Shown: in pieces, positions 42,021 to 53,100 of the stretch
Numbering within the stretch: the stretch's first letter is position 1
Layout: every line of letters starts with the position of its first letter
DNA from: Oscillospiraceae bacterium
Lineage (GTDB): Bacteria > Bacillota > Clostridia > UMGS1810
Assembly (NCBI GenBank): GCA_021629085.1
Contig: JAJXRJ010000009.1
Coordinates: forward strand, 1-64,000
DNA: 64,000 nucleotides
Direction of reading: 5' to 3'
The notes under the pieces: model-generated
Told to the model about the DNA's origin: nothing
Seen by the model: only the letters and a program-made list of their open reading frames with translations
The model's database searches: none
Position numbers and translations under genes: made by a program

Positions 42021-44477
42021 TTATTTTTCCAAAAACCGCTGCAAGATCGCCGCGGCTTCTGCGCGGGTGGTGGCGCCCTGCGGGTCAAGGACGCCGTCGC
42101 CCTTGCCGGAGATGAGCCCTGCGCCGACCGCCCAGGACACGCCCTCCTGCGCCCAGTTTGACAGCGCGCCCGTGTCGCCGAACTGCGACAGGTCGCCACG
42201 CCCGGAAGTTTCCATACCCTTAAAGCCCGCATACCGCTGGAAAATGGCGGCAAGCTGCTCGCGGGTGATGCGGTCGTCCGGGGCAAAGGTGGAAGCGTCA
42301 TAGCCCTGTACAATGCCGTTGGCGTTCGCCCATGCCACCGCCTTGGCGTACCACGCATCCGCGGGTACGTCTGCAAAGGCGCTTGCACTTGCCGAAGGCT
42401 CGCCCGCGGCCCGCCACAGCACTGTCACCAGCATACCACGGGTTACCGGGTCATTGGGCGCGAACGAGGTGTCCGACACGCCGGAGAACAGGCCGTTATT
42501 CACCACGTACTCCACCGCGCCTGCAAACCAGTCGTTTGTCCGCACATCGGTAAAGGAGCCGACCATTGGCGCGACGCTTGACGGCGCAGAGGGCAGCCCT
42601 TCCAGCATGGATTCATCAAAGATGACAACCTTCAAATGCTCATCAAAGCCTTCATCAACACCGTTGAAGGGGACGTAAACCTCCATATTGGGTATGGCCA
42701 CCACACCTGCGCCATCGCCGCCAATATGGGTATTCGGGTATACCCGTTCCAGATTGGGCATCAGGATGGTTCCGCTGCCCGGCTGGATGGTGTCAGAAGT
42801 ATATATATCAGCGTACCCATACCCGGAAAACCCTTTTATCACCTTTACCCGGTTCAGGTTCATGACAGGACTAGAATACGAGGTCAGTCTATGAACGTTG
42901 AGGATGGTGTCCGGCAGGGTCAGGGCGTCCATCTGGCAACCAAGCAAAAAGTCATTCCATGTGGTGATGGCGGCAGGCCAGTTGGTGATCTGGCCGATGT
43001 TATTGTGCTCAAACGCCGCCCACTCCATATATTCCAGGCTGTCCGGCAGGCGGACATCCATTTTTTGGGATGAGTTGGTATTGATATAGCCAAAAGCTTT
43101 TTCTCCGATATACTTCACGCCATTGGGGATTTCCAAATAGCTGATGTCAATCGAATGTCCCGAAAACGCCTTGTCGCCGATATAGGTCAGGGCGTCAGGT
43201 AAATCACGCACGGCGCTTATTGGAACGCCGGCCTCGTGATCGATATAGGTGACGCTTTCCGGCAGGGTAAAATCAACTAATTCGTACATCCCATCGGGAA
43301 ATGCGTCCGGTCCGATATAGCGCAGACCGTCCGGGAGGGACATGGTGGTGTCATATTGGCTGGATTGCCATTCCATTATCCCCAGCGTACCGGGACGGAC
43401 ATCGACATGGAACGGCGACCAGGGATCCAGTTCGGTTTCCTTAAAGCAGAATACGCTGCCAAGATAGTTTTCGCCCCCTGGCAGGTTCTCCCAATACGGG
43501 GTAGCCCTAAGGCTTCCCGGATAGAGGGTTTCCAGTGTGCCGGGAAAGCTGATGCTGTCAAGCGAGCTGCAGCCGGAAAATGCGGTATCTCCAATTTTTC
43601 TCAACCCCTCCGGCAGTACAACATTGTTCAGACTATCGCAGCCGGAAAATGCGGCATCGCCAATCTCTTTTAAGCCGCTGCCAAAGTTGACTGTAGCCAA
43701 AGCCGACAGAGCGGAAAAACCCTCTTCCGCAATATATTCCACGCTGTCCGGCAGCGTGATGGAGGTGACGTCGCCGCCATAGGGGGAGAAAGCGTCAGTA
43801 GCAATGCCCCTGACGCCGTCCGGCACGGTGACCACAGTATCATCGCCTGCATACTTCACCAGCTCTCCGCCAATGACAATAAAGGGGTCTCCGCCACGAT
43901 CCCTTACCTCGTTTGCTTTACGAACCGCCATATAGGTCTCGTTGAATGCGTTGGCGCCGATATATTCTACACCGGCTGGGATGGTGAAATTGTCTATGTT
44001 GCAGTTCATAAAAGCACGTTCACCGATGGATTTCAACGTGGAGGGCAAGTTGATTTCCGACAAACCCGGGGCGCTTGCAAACGCATTATCGCCAATGGTT
44101 TCCAAGCCTTCCGGCAGTGTAACCTTCGTCAGACTACTCACATAGTAAGCTGTATTTGGGTAATAGGCAAATGTTTCAATGTACTTCACGGTGTCTGGTA
44201 CAACGACACTTTCCACCGTATCGGTGTCGTCACCCAGAAGATCAAGGTCTCCTATCCCCACCACGGTGTAGCCGTTGATTTGCGAGGGGATCACCAGGTC
44301 GGTTTCCGTGCCGTTATAACCCATGATTTCAATGGTGTCCTCGGTGACAAATTGGTAGTCGTAGACAACGCCCGGATCCTCCGCCGCAAACGCCGCCATG
44401 GGCATAAGGCTCAGCAGCATACACAGGGCAAGCAACACGCCCCATATGCGTTTGGTAATGGTTTTTGTTGTTTGCAT
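42021..44477 (-). CDS. BspA-type leucine-rich repeat surface protein with three SLH domains (copy 2)
   Basis: An 818-residue paralogue of copy 1 with the same architecture: signal peptide (MQTTKTITKRIWGVLLALCM at the N terminus, identical to copy 1 for 20 residues), BspA repeats (about 45-635) and three SLH domains. Identity to copy 1 is very high throughout, with short clusters of differences in the repeats (for example residues 160-200, and changes near 560-600), which suggests recent duplication or gene conversion. The SLH part at the DNA level differs from copy 1 by only a few bases in several hundred. It is co-transcribed with its neighbours, and the spacers on either side are related. 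Confidence 0.92.
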   Translation of the reverse strand: MQTTKTITKRIWGVLLALCMLLSLMPMAAFAAEDPGVVYDYQFVTEDTIEIMGYNGTETDLVIPSQINGYTVVGIGDLDLLGDDTDTVESVVVPDTVKYIETFAYYPNTAYYVSSLTKVTLPEGLETIGDNAFASAPGLSEINLPSTLKSIGERAFMNCNIDNFTIPAGVEYIGANAFNETYMAVRKANEVRDRGGDPFIVIGGELVKYAGDDTVVTVPDGVRGIATDAFSPYGGDVTSITLPDSVEYIAEEGFSALSALATVNFGSGLKEIGDAAFSGCDSLNNVVLPEGLRKIGDTAFSGCSSLDSISFPGTLETLYPGSLRATPYWENLPGGENYLGSVFCFKETELDPWSPFHVDVRPGTLGIMEWQSSQYDTTMSLPDGLRYIGPDAFPDGMYELVDFTLPESVTYIDHEAGVPISAVRDLPDALTYIGDKAFSGHSIDISYLEIPNGVKYIGEKAFGYINTNSSQKMDVRLPDSLEYMEWAAFEHNNIGQITNWPAAITTWNDFLLGCQMDALTLPDTILNVHRLTSYSSPVMNLNRVKVIKGFSGYGYADIYTSDTIQPGSGTILMPNLERVYPNTHIGGDGAGVVAIPNMEVYVPFNGVDEGFDEHLKVVIFDESMLEGLPSAPSSVAPMVGSFTDVRTNDWFAGAVEYVVNNGLFSGVSDTSFAPNDPVTRGMLVTVLWRAAGEPSASASAFADVPADAWYAKAVAWANANGIVQGYDASTFAPDDRITREQLAAIFQRYAGFKGMETSGRGDLSQFGDTGALSNWAQEGVSWAVGAGLISGKGDGVLDPQGATTRAEAAAILQRFLEK

Positions 44478-44590
44478 AAGAACATCTCCTTATATACATT
44501 GTTATTTCAAAAACTGTCCCCGTGTTTTCCGTCTGAAGGATTCCGGCCGGAGGAGCGGATACCCCTCCGGCCGGAACACATCGTTTCTGT
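44478..44590. repeat. Spacer repeat, copy B
   Basis: Counterpart of 41908-42020. The hairpin at 44541-44576 is perfect in its arms (TTCCGGCCGGAGG and CCTCCGGCCGGAA). The related but diverged spacer at 47051-47168 has a similar hairpin (47116-47153). Confidence 0.9.
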
Positions 44591-47050
44591 TTACTTTTCC
44601 AAAAACCGCTGCAAGATTACCGCGGCTTCTGCGCGGGTGGTGGCGCCCTGCGGGTCGAGGACGCCGTCCCCCTTGCCGGAGATGAGCCCCGCGCCGACCG
44701 CCCAGGACACGCCCTCCTGCGCCCAGCCAGATACCGCGCCCGCGTCGCCGAACTGCGACAGGTCGCCGTGCCCGGAGGTGGACATGCCCTTAAAGCCCGC
44801 GTACCGTTGGAAAATGGCGGCAAGCTGCTCGCGGGTGATGCGGTCGTCCGGGGCAAAGGTGGAGGCGTCATAGCCCTGTACAATGCCGTTGGCGTTCGCC
44901 CACGCCACCGCATTGGCGTACCACGCATCAGCGGGTACGTCTGCAAACGTACTTGCGCCCGCGACCGGCTCGCCTGCTGCCCGCCACAGCACCGTTACCA
45001 GCATACCGCGGGTAACAGGTTCATTGGGCGCGAACGAGGTTTCCGACACGCCGGAGAATAGGCCGTTATTCACCACGTACTCCACTGCGCCTGCAAACCA
45101 GTCGTTTGTCCTCACATCGGTAAAGGAGCCGACCATTGGCGCGGCGCTGGTTGGCGCAGACGGCAGGCCTTCCAGCATGGATTCATCAAAGGGAACGATG
45201 CGGATGTCTCCATACACCTCTACGCAGTCGGGTAAATTTGTCACTTTATCGGACAGCGCAATCTCGTGTAAGTCGAAACCCTGGATGACGGTTTCGGTAA
45301 ACTTTTCCACATTAGGCATCAGAAGCAGCGTACCGCCTTCGCGCTCATTATTGTGATCGTTACACGTGATCTCACCTAAAGAAGTGTTATCGCTGCCTAC
45401 TTGTTTTGCGCGGTTCAGGTTGACAGGCATCCCGTTATCGGTTTCAAGTGAAATTACATTCAAAATCGTGTCCGGCAAAGTCAGGGCATCCATCTGGCAG
45501 AGAGCCAAAAAGTCATCCCATGTGGTGATGGAGGCTGGCCAGTTGGTCACCTGGCCGATGTTGTTGTTCGCAAACGCTCTCCAGCCCATATATTCCAAGC
45601 TGTCCGGCAGGCGGACGTCCATTTTTGTTCCTTGGTTGATACCATAAAAGGCCCATTCTCCGATATGCTTCACGCCGTTGGGGATTTCCAGATAGCTGAT
45701 GTCGATTTGGTCATCGGTTTCAAACGCATAATCGCCGATATAGGTCAGGGCGTCAGGCAAATTACGAAGGATGCTGAGAGGAAGGCCACCGCTTCCTTGC
45801 GTAATGTCATCAATGTAGGCGACGCTTTCCGGCAGGGTTATATCACCTGTAACCCTCGACAGCGCATTGGGGCCGATATAGCGCAACCCGTCCGGGAGGG
45901 TATAGGTTATCATGTCAAAGGCTTTCCCCTCGATAACCGGCTCCATCAAACCCAGCGTGCCAGGACGGACGTTGATATGGACTGCCGGCGCATGATATTC
46001 TTCGCCCTCGGCGGCGATATATTTATAGAAAAACATACTGCCGAGATAGTTTTCGCCGTTGGGCAGATTCTCAAAATACGGGGTGTCTCTAAGGCTTTCC
46101 AGATAGAGGGTTTCCAGGGTGCCGGGGAAAGTGATGCTGGACAGTGAGGTGCAATCGGCAAACGCAGCATATTCTATCTTTTTCAGACCCTCCGGCAGAA
46201 CGACATTGTTTAGGCTGGTACAGCCGTCAAATGCTCCAAACCCAATTTCCTTCAATCCACTTCCAAACTGTACCGTGGTTAAATCTCTTTCCATCTCAAA
46301 TGCGTAGTCTGCGATGTACTCCACGCTGTCCGGCAGCGTAACTGAGGTAATGTAACCCGAGAACGCAGAACCGCCAATGCCCTTGATACCGTCCGGCACG
46401 GCAACGATGGGATCATAACTTGCATAAGCTATCAGCTCGCCGCCGATAACGACAAAGGGGTTTCCGCTATTCTCTGCTGCTTTAGTCAGGTCGAGTGCCA
46501 TCCCAGTATCACGGAATGCGTTGATACCGATATGCTCTACTCCGGCGGGTATGGTGAAATTGCGCAGTTTCTGGCATCCGTCAAAAGCGCTCTCACCGAT
46601 GCGCTTCAGGGTGGAGGGGAGATTGACCTCCTCTATGCCCGGGGTTGCCGCAAACGCCCAGTCGCCGATGATTTCCAAGCCTTCAGGCAATGTTATCTTT
46701 TTCAGATTCTCTACCCAATAGTAACCATTATTCAGATTGATGCCATTCAGGTATTTCACTGTATCTGGCACAACGATAGTTTCTACCGTGTTGGTTCCGT
46801 CTGTTGGCAGATCGAGTTCTTCGATGCCGACTACAGTGTAGCCGTTGATTTCGGACGGGATAACCAGGTCGGTTTCCGTGCCACGATATCCCATGATTTC
46901 AATGGTGTCCTCGGTGACAAATTGGTAGTCGTAGACAACGCCCGGATCCTCCGCCGCAAACGCCGTCATGGGCAGCAGCCCTGCCAGCATGCACAGGGCG
47001 AGAATCGCGCCCAATACGCGCCGGGATAGTGTTTTTGCTGTTGTTTTCAT
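44591..47050 (-). CDS. BspA-type leucine-rich repeat surface protein with three SLH domains (copy 3)
   Basis: An 819-residue paralogue, more diverged than copies 1 and 2: signal peptide starting MKTTAKTLSRRVLGAILALC, BspA repeats (about 45-640, with unique segments such as a QGFDLHEIALSDKVTNLPDC part near 600), and three C-terminal SLH domains nearly identical to the other two. It is the first of the three in the operon and lies next to the giant protein. It shares the 25 residues EDPGVVYDYQFVTEDTIEIM and onward with copy 2 right after the signal peptide, exactly where copy 1 is slightly different, so exchange among the copies is likely. ATG at 47050 with AAGGAGATG upstream. Confidence 0.92.
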   Translation of the reverse strand: MKTTAKTLSRRVLGAILALCMLAGLLPMTAFAAEDPGVVYDYQFVTEDTIEIMGYRGTETDLVIPSEINGYTVVGIEELDLPTDGTNTVETIVVPDTVKYLNGINLNNGYYWVENLKKITLPEGLEIIGDWAFAATPGIEEVNLPSTLKRIGESAFDGCQKLRNFTIPAGVEHIGINAFRDTGMALDLTKAAENSGNPFVVIGGELIAYASYDPIVAVPDGIKGIGGSAFSGYITSVTLPDSVEYIADYAFEMERDLTTVQFGSGLKEIGFGAFDGCTSLNNVVLPEGLKKIEYAAFADCTSLSSITFPGTLETLYLESLRDTPYFENLPNGENYLGSMFFYKYIAAEGEEYHAPAVHINVRPGTLGLMEPVIEGKAFDMITYTLPDGLRYIGPNALSRVTGDITLPESVAYIDDITQGSGGLPLSILRNLPDALTYIGDYAFETDDQIDISYLEIPNGVKHIGEWAFYGINQGTKMDVRLPDSLEYMGWRAFANNNIGQVTNWPASITTWDDFLALCQMDALTLPDTILNVISLETDNGMPVNLNRAKQVGSDNTSLGEITCNDHNNEREGGTLLLMPNVEKFTETVIQGFDLHEIALSDKVTNLPDCVEVYGDIRIVPFDESMLEGLPSAPTSAAPMVGSFTDVRTNDWFAGAVEYVVNNGLFSGVSETSFAPNEPVTRGMLVTVLWRAAGEPVAGASTFADVPADAWYANAVAWANANGIVQGYDASTFAPDDRITREQLAAIFQRYAGFKGMSTSGHGDLSQFGDAGAVSGWAQEGVSWAVGAGLISGKGDGVLDPQGATTRAEAAVILQRFLEK

Positions 47051-47168
47051 AAACTCATCTCCTTGTTATAAAATCGTATTTGCTAAAAACCATATCCTTG
47101 TTTTCCGTATCAGGATTCCCGGCAGGGAGGGCCGGTTGGCCCTCCGGCCGGAACAAAATCATTTCAGT

Positions 47169-50100
47169 TTACTTTTCCAAAAACCGTTGTAGGATAGCGG
47201 CAACTTCCGCGCGGGTCGCGCTGCCCAGCGGGTCAAGGACGCCGTCCCCCTTGCCGGAGATGAGCCCCACGCCAACTGCCCAGGAGACATTGCCCTGCGC
47301 CCAGGCGGAAACTTTGCCTGCATCCCCAAACTGCGACAGGTCGCCGGATTCACTTGTTTCCATCCCCTTAAAGCCTGCATATCGCTGGAAAATGGCGGCT
47401 ATCTGCTCGCGGGTAATGAAGTCGTCCGGGCCAAAGGCAGAAGCGTCATACCCCTGTACAATGCCGTTGGCGTTCGCCCACGCCACCGCCTTGGCGTAGT
47501 ATGCGTCCGCCGGGACGTCCGCAAAGGCGCTCGCGCCTGCGGACGGTTCGCCTTCCGCGCGCCACAGCACCGTTACCAGCATGCCGCGGGTCATGGCGGT
47601 ATCCGGTGCAAATTCCGTATCCGACACGCCTGCAAACAGGCCGTTTTCATTTGCGTACCGCACCGCGTCGTAGAACCAGTCGCTCTCCGCTACGTCGGCA
47701 AACGGGTTTTTCCACTCGGAAGGAGGTGGGGTAGGCTGCGCGCCGTCCTCCGTCCATTTTGCGTACAGCGTCAGGTTTTTCGTTACTTTCGTATCAAAGT
47801 CAAATGCCTCTGTGCATTCCTTATCCGTAAACCAGCCCCCAAAGGTATAGCCTTCGCGGGTCGGATCCGCCGGTTTTGTGACCGTGCCGTTCCTATTTAC
47901 GCGGATGCTGTCAATCCCACTGCCGCCCTGGGTATCGAAGGTTACCGTGTAGCGCGTGGTTCCGCCACCGCCTCCGCCGCCGGGTCTGGTATCGGGCGTG
48001 TCAGGGGTTTCCGCTTTTTTCAAAGTATAGGTGAATGTCGCTACTTTGCTATCCTTTTTGCCTGCCGCCACAGCAATGGCTTTGATGGTCATATCTGAGG
48101 TGATGAGGATAGATTTCGTATATAATTTGCTTGTGCGGGTTGGTTCCGTGCCGTCTGTGGTGTAGTATATTGTTGCACCATCTTCTGCCGTCAGTACAAT
48201 CGGCGTATTTACATCCAGTTTACTGCCGCTATCCGGATTTGCAGTAGGCGCGGCTGCCTGTTCCAAAGCTTTGAAATCAAGCTGTTCCTTGAAATGATTT
48301 TGCAGCATTTGTTTGCCGGTGTAGCTTGTAACATCGCTCTTGACTTCCAGCAGGACAACCGAATCTTCTTCGATTGCCGTATTCAGTACAACGGTACGGG
48401 CAAAGTTTTTGTCTCCGTTTGCTTCTTTATCTGGATAGGAAATCATCCCTGCCGTATTAAGATCCATCTTTTTACCATTTACCGACAGATTGAATTTATC
48501 TGCGGTCAATGTGGAAACATCCATATACTGGTCAAATACGACATATACACCCTCTGATGTGGCAACAGTGTTTGCTTCATCTACCGTGGGATTGGCGCTG
48601 GCATAGAGATTGATGTTGACATCCAGCTGAACCGGCGGAACCGGCATTGCATAAATATCGCCTTTTTTCTCAGCGCCGGAGCCATCGTTTTCACCCGTGG
48701 TATAAGGTTCATAGCCGTTGGCCACAAAATCAACGGACCAATATCCTTCGGGTACCATCCACTCATATTGACCGTTTTCATTGGTCAGATAGGGGTTGAC
48801 TTGGTCGAATTCACCTGCGTTCCACATTGTACGGTTGCCCGCATCGTCTACTGTATAGATAGTCGCGCTTACGCCCTCAATCCGGTTGCTTTCCACGCCG
48901 GCATAGACATAACCGGAGGGGTCAATGATGGGCTTTCTGGTATCGGGAACAGCTTCTCCCTTTGTGGTGGTATTGGTCGTTTTCGGTTTCAAGCTCAGAT
49001 CCCCTTTGGCCTTTTCAATCAGCTCGCGCTGTTCCGCCTCCGTCATATCAGCCCATTTTTTCCCGTTCTCAAAAACATAATCTTTATAATCCTCTGGTTC
49101 AAATAGATAGTCTTCCTTGTATTTCTGGGCGTTGCGGGGATCGGGGAAGCGATCGTCAAAGGGAAACCAGCCCCAGTCTACCACACTGTCCTTATCGATA
49201 TCCATCAGTGCTTCATAGCAGAGCTGCTTCAGCTCATAAATGTACTCTTCCTTGGTTGGCCCCAACCTTATCATATCACCTATATCGCCCGATTGGTTTT
49301 TCATCGCCTCCCGCGCCCAATCGCTCATGTTGGCGATAAGCTCCTGTTTGCTTTCCACATCCATGATCGCCGCGTTCTCCAGAACTTTACCGATTTCTAC
49401 ATTCAGTTCTGTACCACCCAATGTCCATAGGATATCCTTCTTTAGCTGTTTATACAGACTGCCAGGCTCTCCATACACATCCTTACCGCCCGTTTTAATT
49501 CTGGGATGAAATGTCAGATCGTTCTGCTCAAGACATTGAACCAGCAGCACCAGCGAAAGTAGGGTTGGATCGTTGCCGCACATCGTCACATAATCAATGA
49601 CCGGCGCCTGCGGGTCGGGGGCGCCTCCTTCATTTGCCGGAGCGGCAGACAAGCGGAACAGGCTGGGGTTTTCCCCCTTGGCCTGCGGATATTCCAAAAC
49701 CGCCTGTTCATATTTTTCGCCAAACTCCTCGAAGTTATTATACCAGCCTTCCAGTAGCTCAATCTCAATATCTTCCTTATCCTCCGCCGTTATCGTAACC
49801 GGTGTATTGGATGTGCAGATCGTTTGCTCAAGATAACCGGTCTGCTCGTTGATTACGCGCTCGGTGTAGGAATTTGGAGTGATCACCGTATCCAGCCAAA
49901 GGGCGTTGCTGCCGCCATCGGTGGCTTTTTGGATGACGCGGTACTGCCAAACGTCATTGACCTTCTCTACCGCTACATAGACCTGATTGCCGACGTGCCC
50001 GTTCCCTGCTGCACTTTGTTCCGCCTCGCAGGTTTTCAATTCCGTCAGCAGACCAGAGATATCAGCTTCTGTCTCGGCAGTATCGGTAAGGGTGAACCCT

Positions 50101-53100
50101 CCAACCTCCATTGTCAAGCCTTTGTCGCCTTCGGCCTTGGTAAAGGTAACGCCATGTTGGCTGATTCCGGCCAGATCCAGATCTTCCGGAATCGCATAAT
50201 CCGCTTCCTTTTCCCGTAGCCGTGCAAAGTCCGTTGCCGTCATGGTCGCAAGGTCGCCATCGTTGGGGTCGATTATCTTTTCGTAGGAGACCCATGCGCC
50301 GGTGGGTGGATTATTTCCGCACAGTTTCGGCTCTGTCTGCCATGTGTTGTCCCGGGTTTTTTTTGCTTTCAAAAGCTCCACGCCGTTGGCACGGGGCAAA
50401 TGGACGATAACGCTTTCGCTGTTCAATTTATCCGCATTGCCAAAGGTCATGGTATAGACAACCGGCGTATCCGGCATATACCAGTAAAAACCGGTCATTG
50501 CCTCGCCATTATCCCACAACACCTCATTCCTACCCACGTAATCGGTAATTTCTATCGTTTTCAAATAGGGGGCTGTCGAGCTGTAGGTTACGGTTTGCGT
50601 TGCCGAAACAACTTCCCGGTCGCCGCTCTTATATTTGGCAATCACAGAATGTTCTTCCGTGCCAATGGGATTGTTTAAGCGCAATCTTGCAGTGTAAAAG
50701 CCATCTTTGTTCGCTGTCATCACCGCTGCCGTTTCACCATCCAGCATAATCGTGACGTCGGCATTTTTCGGCGCTTGGCCATAGACCGAGAAAACATCAC
50801 TGCCCGTTGCCGACGGCGCATACAGGGAGATGCTCGGCGAAGCGATCTTGCTTTCCCCAATATACTGCTTCGTGCCGCCGTCAAAAGAAACCGCCGCCTG
50901 TGCCGTAACATTACTGAGATTCGTGCGGCCGCTCTGCCACTGAATCACCGCCGGATAACCGCCGTATACACGGATGTCGGGGATTTCAACGGAATATCTT
51001 CCTCCAAAACCGGAATCATTCATGTCATGATTAGGAGAAAGCTTTACATCCTCCTGTGCGCGTTTGCCATTGATGTAAACACTGCCATCCAAAATATTCG
51101 GGCTAATTCCATCGCTCTCAGAGGTCTGATTGGTGTCCAAATAGACGGTCAATGTATTCCCTACTGTATTAGGCTTATTGGGCGCAACGGTCACCCGGGC
51201 GGAAACGGTTGTCGCCGTTGCGTCCAGGGTCAGGCCGCTGGCTTCGGCGTTCAGTATCAGCATCTGCTCGTTTATATTGCCTGTGGGCAGGGTCAGTTCC
51301 TGTCCCACCGTCTGCTGAGGAGATTGACTGTCTTTTAGCTCGACCGTTGCTTCCGCGCTCACCTTGCCGTTGGTTTTCAAAGCGTTAATGCTATTCTCCG
51401 CCTTATCCAAGGTATCCAACTCGTCATGGTCAATTACCCGATAGGCGTCGTCCAATAGGAACAGATAGGTATATGTTCCCTCAGGCAGGGGAATCCCCTG
51501 ATAATAAGAATCGCCTTGATACAAGTCGGTGTAGATTAGTTTTTTGTCATTTTGGCCATGTCCATATACCAGAACATAAAAATTACGATCCAGTACATTG
51601 GTCAGTGTAAATTGGGGATAGCTATAATATTCCCATGTTATCGAGTCGGTATATACGGCGCTGGAATTCTCATCCAGTTCCAGGTTCTCAATAGCTGCTC
51701 TCCCGATTTTCGATCGAACGGTCAGTGTTATGTTTGTATTTGGAGCGGCGCCTGTTAAGGTAATCAAATCGCTGTCTTCCACTGCGGCGGGAATATTTGT
51801 TTCGCCCTGCTTCGCAGAAGCGGAAACGAGGCTTCCGCTGTTTTGTGGCAGGAACACAACTCCCGTGCGGGCTGTCAGGGTGAAATCCTTGCTTGTATCC
51901 GCAGTGTTAAGGGGTTCGGTTTTTGTTTCTGCCATGATATAGGAAGCAGAGATATTCGCCGTGCCGCCGCTTGGCACACCTTGAATCGTGTAGATACCAT
52001 CTTTATCGGTGTAATCGGTATAGGTTTTGGCGATGCCGTTGACATGGGCGGTAATGCTCACAAGAGCGTTTGCCTGCGCCTTGCCGCCCACATGGACTGT
52101 ACCGGAAACATCGCGTACCGGCATGTCTGTCATTTCCAGCGTTACGGATTCTCCTGTCACCTGTACACGGCCTGAAGCTTGATAGTCCAATGCGGCGCCG
52201 TTGGTAGGCACAGCCTCGGCGTATAGAGTTTCACCGGAAAAGTACACACAGTTCTCGCCAACGGCAACAAGCTTGCCGCTCTCATCATACCAGTCAACGC
52301 GGTGGCTCACATCGGGAGACACCGTCGCCTTCGCTTCGCCCGCCACCGTCACACCACTAACGGTGAGGTTAGCCGTGGTTTTTTGGCCGTCAGTCACGGT
52401 GATAGGCTCCGTACTGCCGCAAGTTGCAATCCGCCCTTCTTTTGTCAGCGTAACATCTGCCTTGTATGTACCGGGTTCAGGAGACCCCATGCTAAATGTA
52501 CCCGGAGCGCTAATGATCCGTGAGGAGATCATCCCGCTCTCAGAATCACGCAGTGTCAGCACGGCGCCTTCGGGAACAGCGCCCGTTACCGCCACTTCCA
52601 AATGGGCAACGACATTTTTATCAATCGTAGATTCCGCAGTGATATTTCCCACGGCATATTTCACGCTGCCCAGAGTAACTGCATCTGTCGGCACAGTGCC
52701 GCTGTAGATATAGATACCGGCGGAGGCGGCTCCCTCCGTTGTCAAGTTCATGGTTTTTTCAGCCGTGCCATCGCTGTATGCCAGGGTCGCAGTAGGCGTT
52801 TCGGCTGCATTGCTGACAAACAGATAGGCCGTGATCCTGCCCTCTGCCAACACACCGTTAGGCGCTTCATCCACATAAACCGTTTGTAAATTGATAACCG
52901 GCGAGTCATCGGGGTCATCAGGGTCTACGGAGGGCGTCGTGCCTCCGCCGTCGCCTTTCAGCACCAGATTTTGTGCCGCTCTCGTTTGGTAAAAAGATTC
53001 GCCGGCTTCCAGACTATGGTATAATGTCCAGTCATAAAGCTCTTTTGTTCCACCGTTATATGGTGTATATTTTTGGTCATAGCTGTAGGGGCCGAAGAAT

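Noticed and set aside
39433..47720. Repeats resembling a CRISPR array
   Set aside because: The repeated DNA is protein-coding (SLH and LRR repeats), in frame, and units are not short identical repeats with unique spacers.
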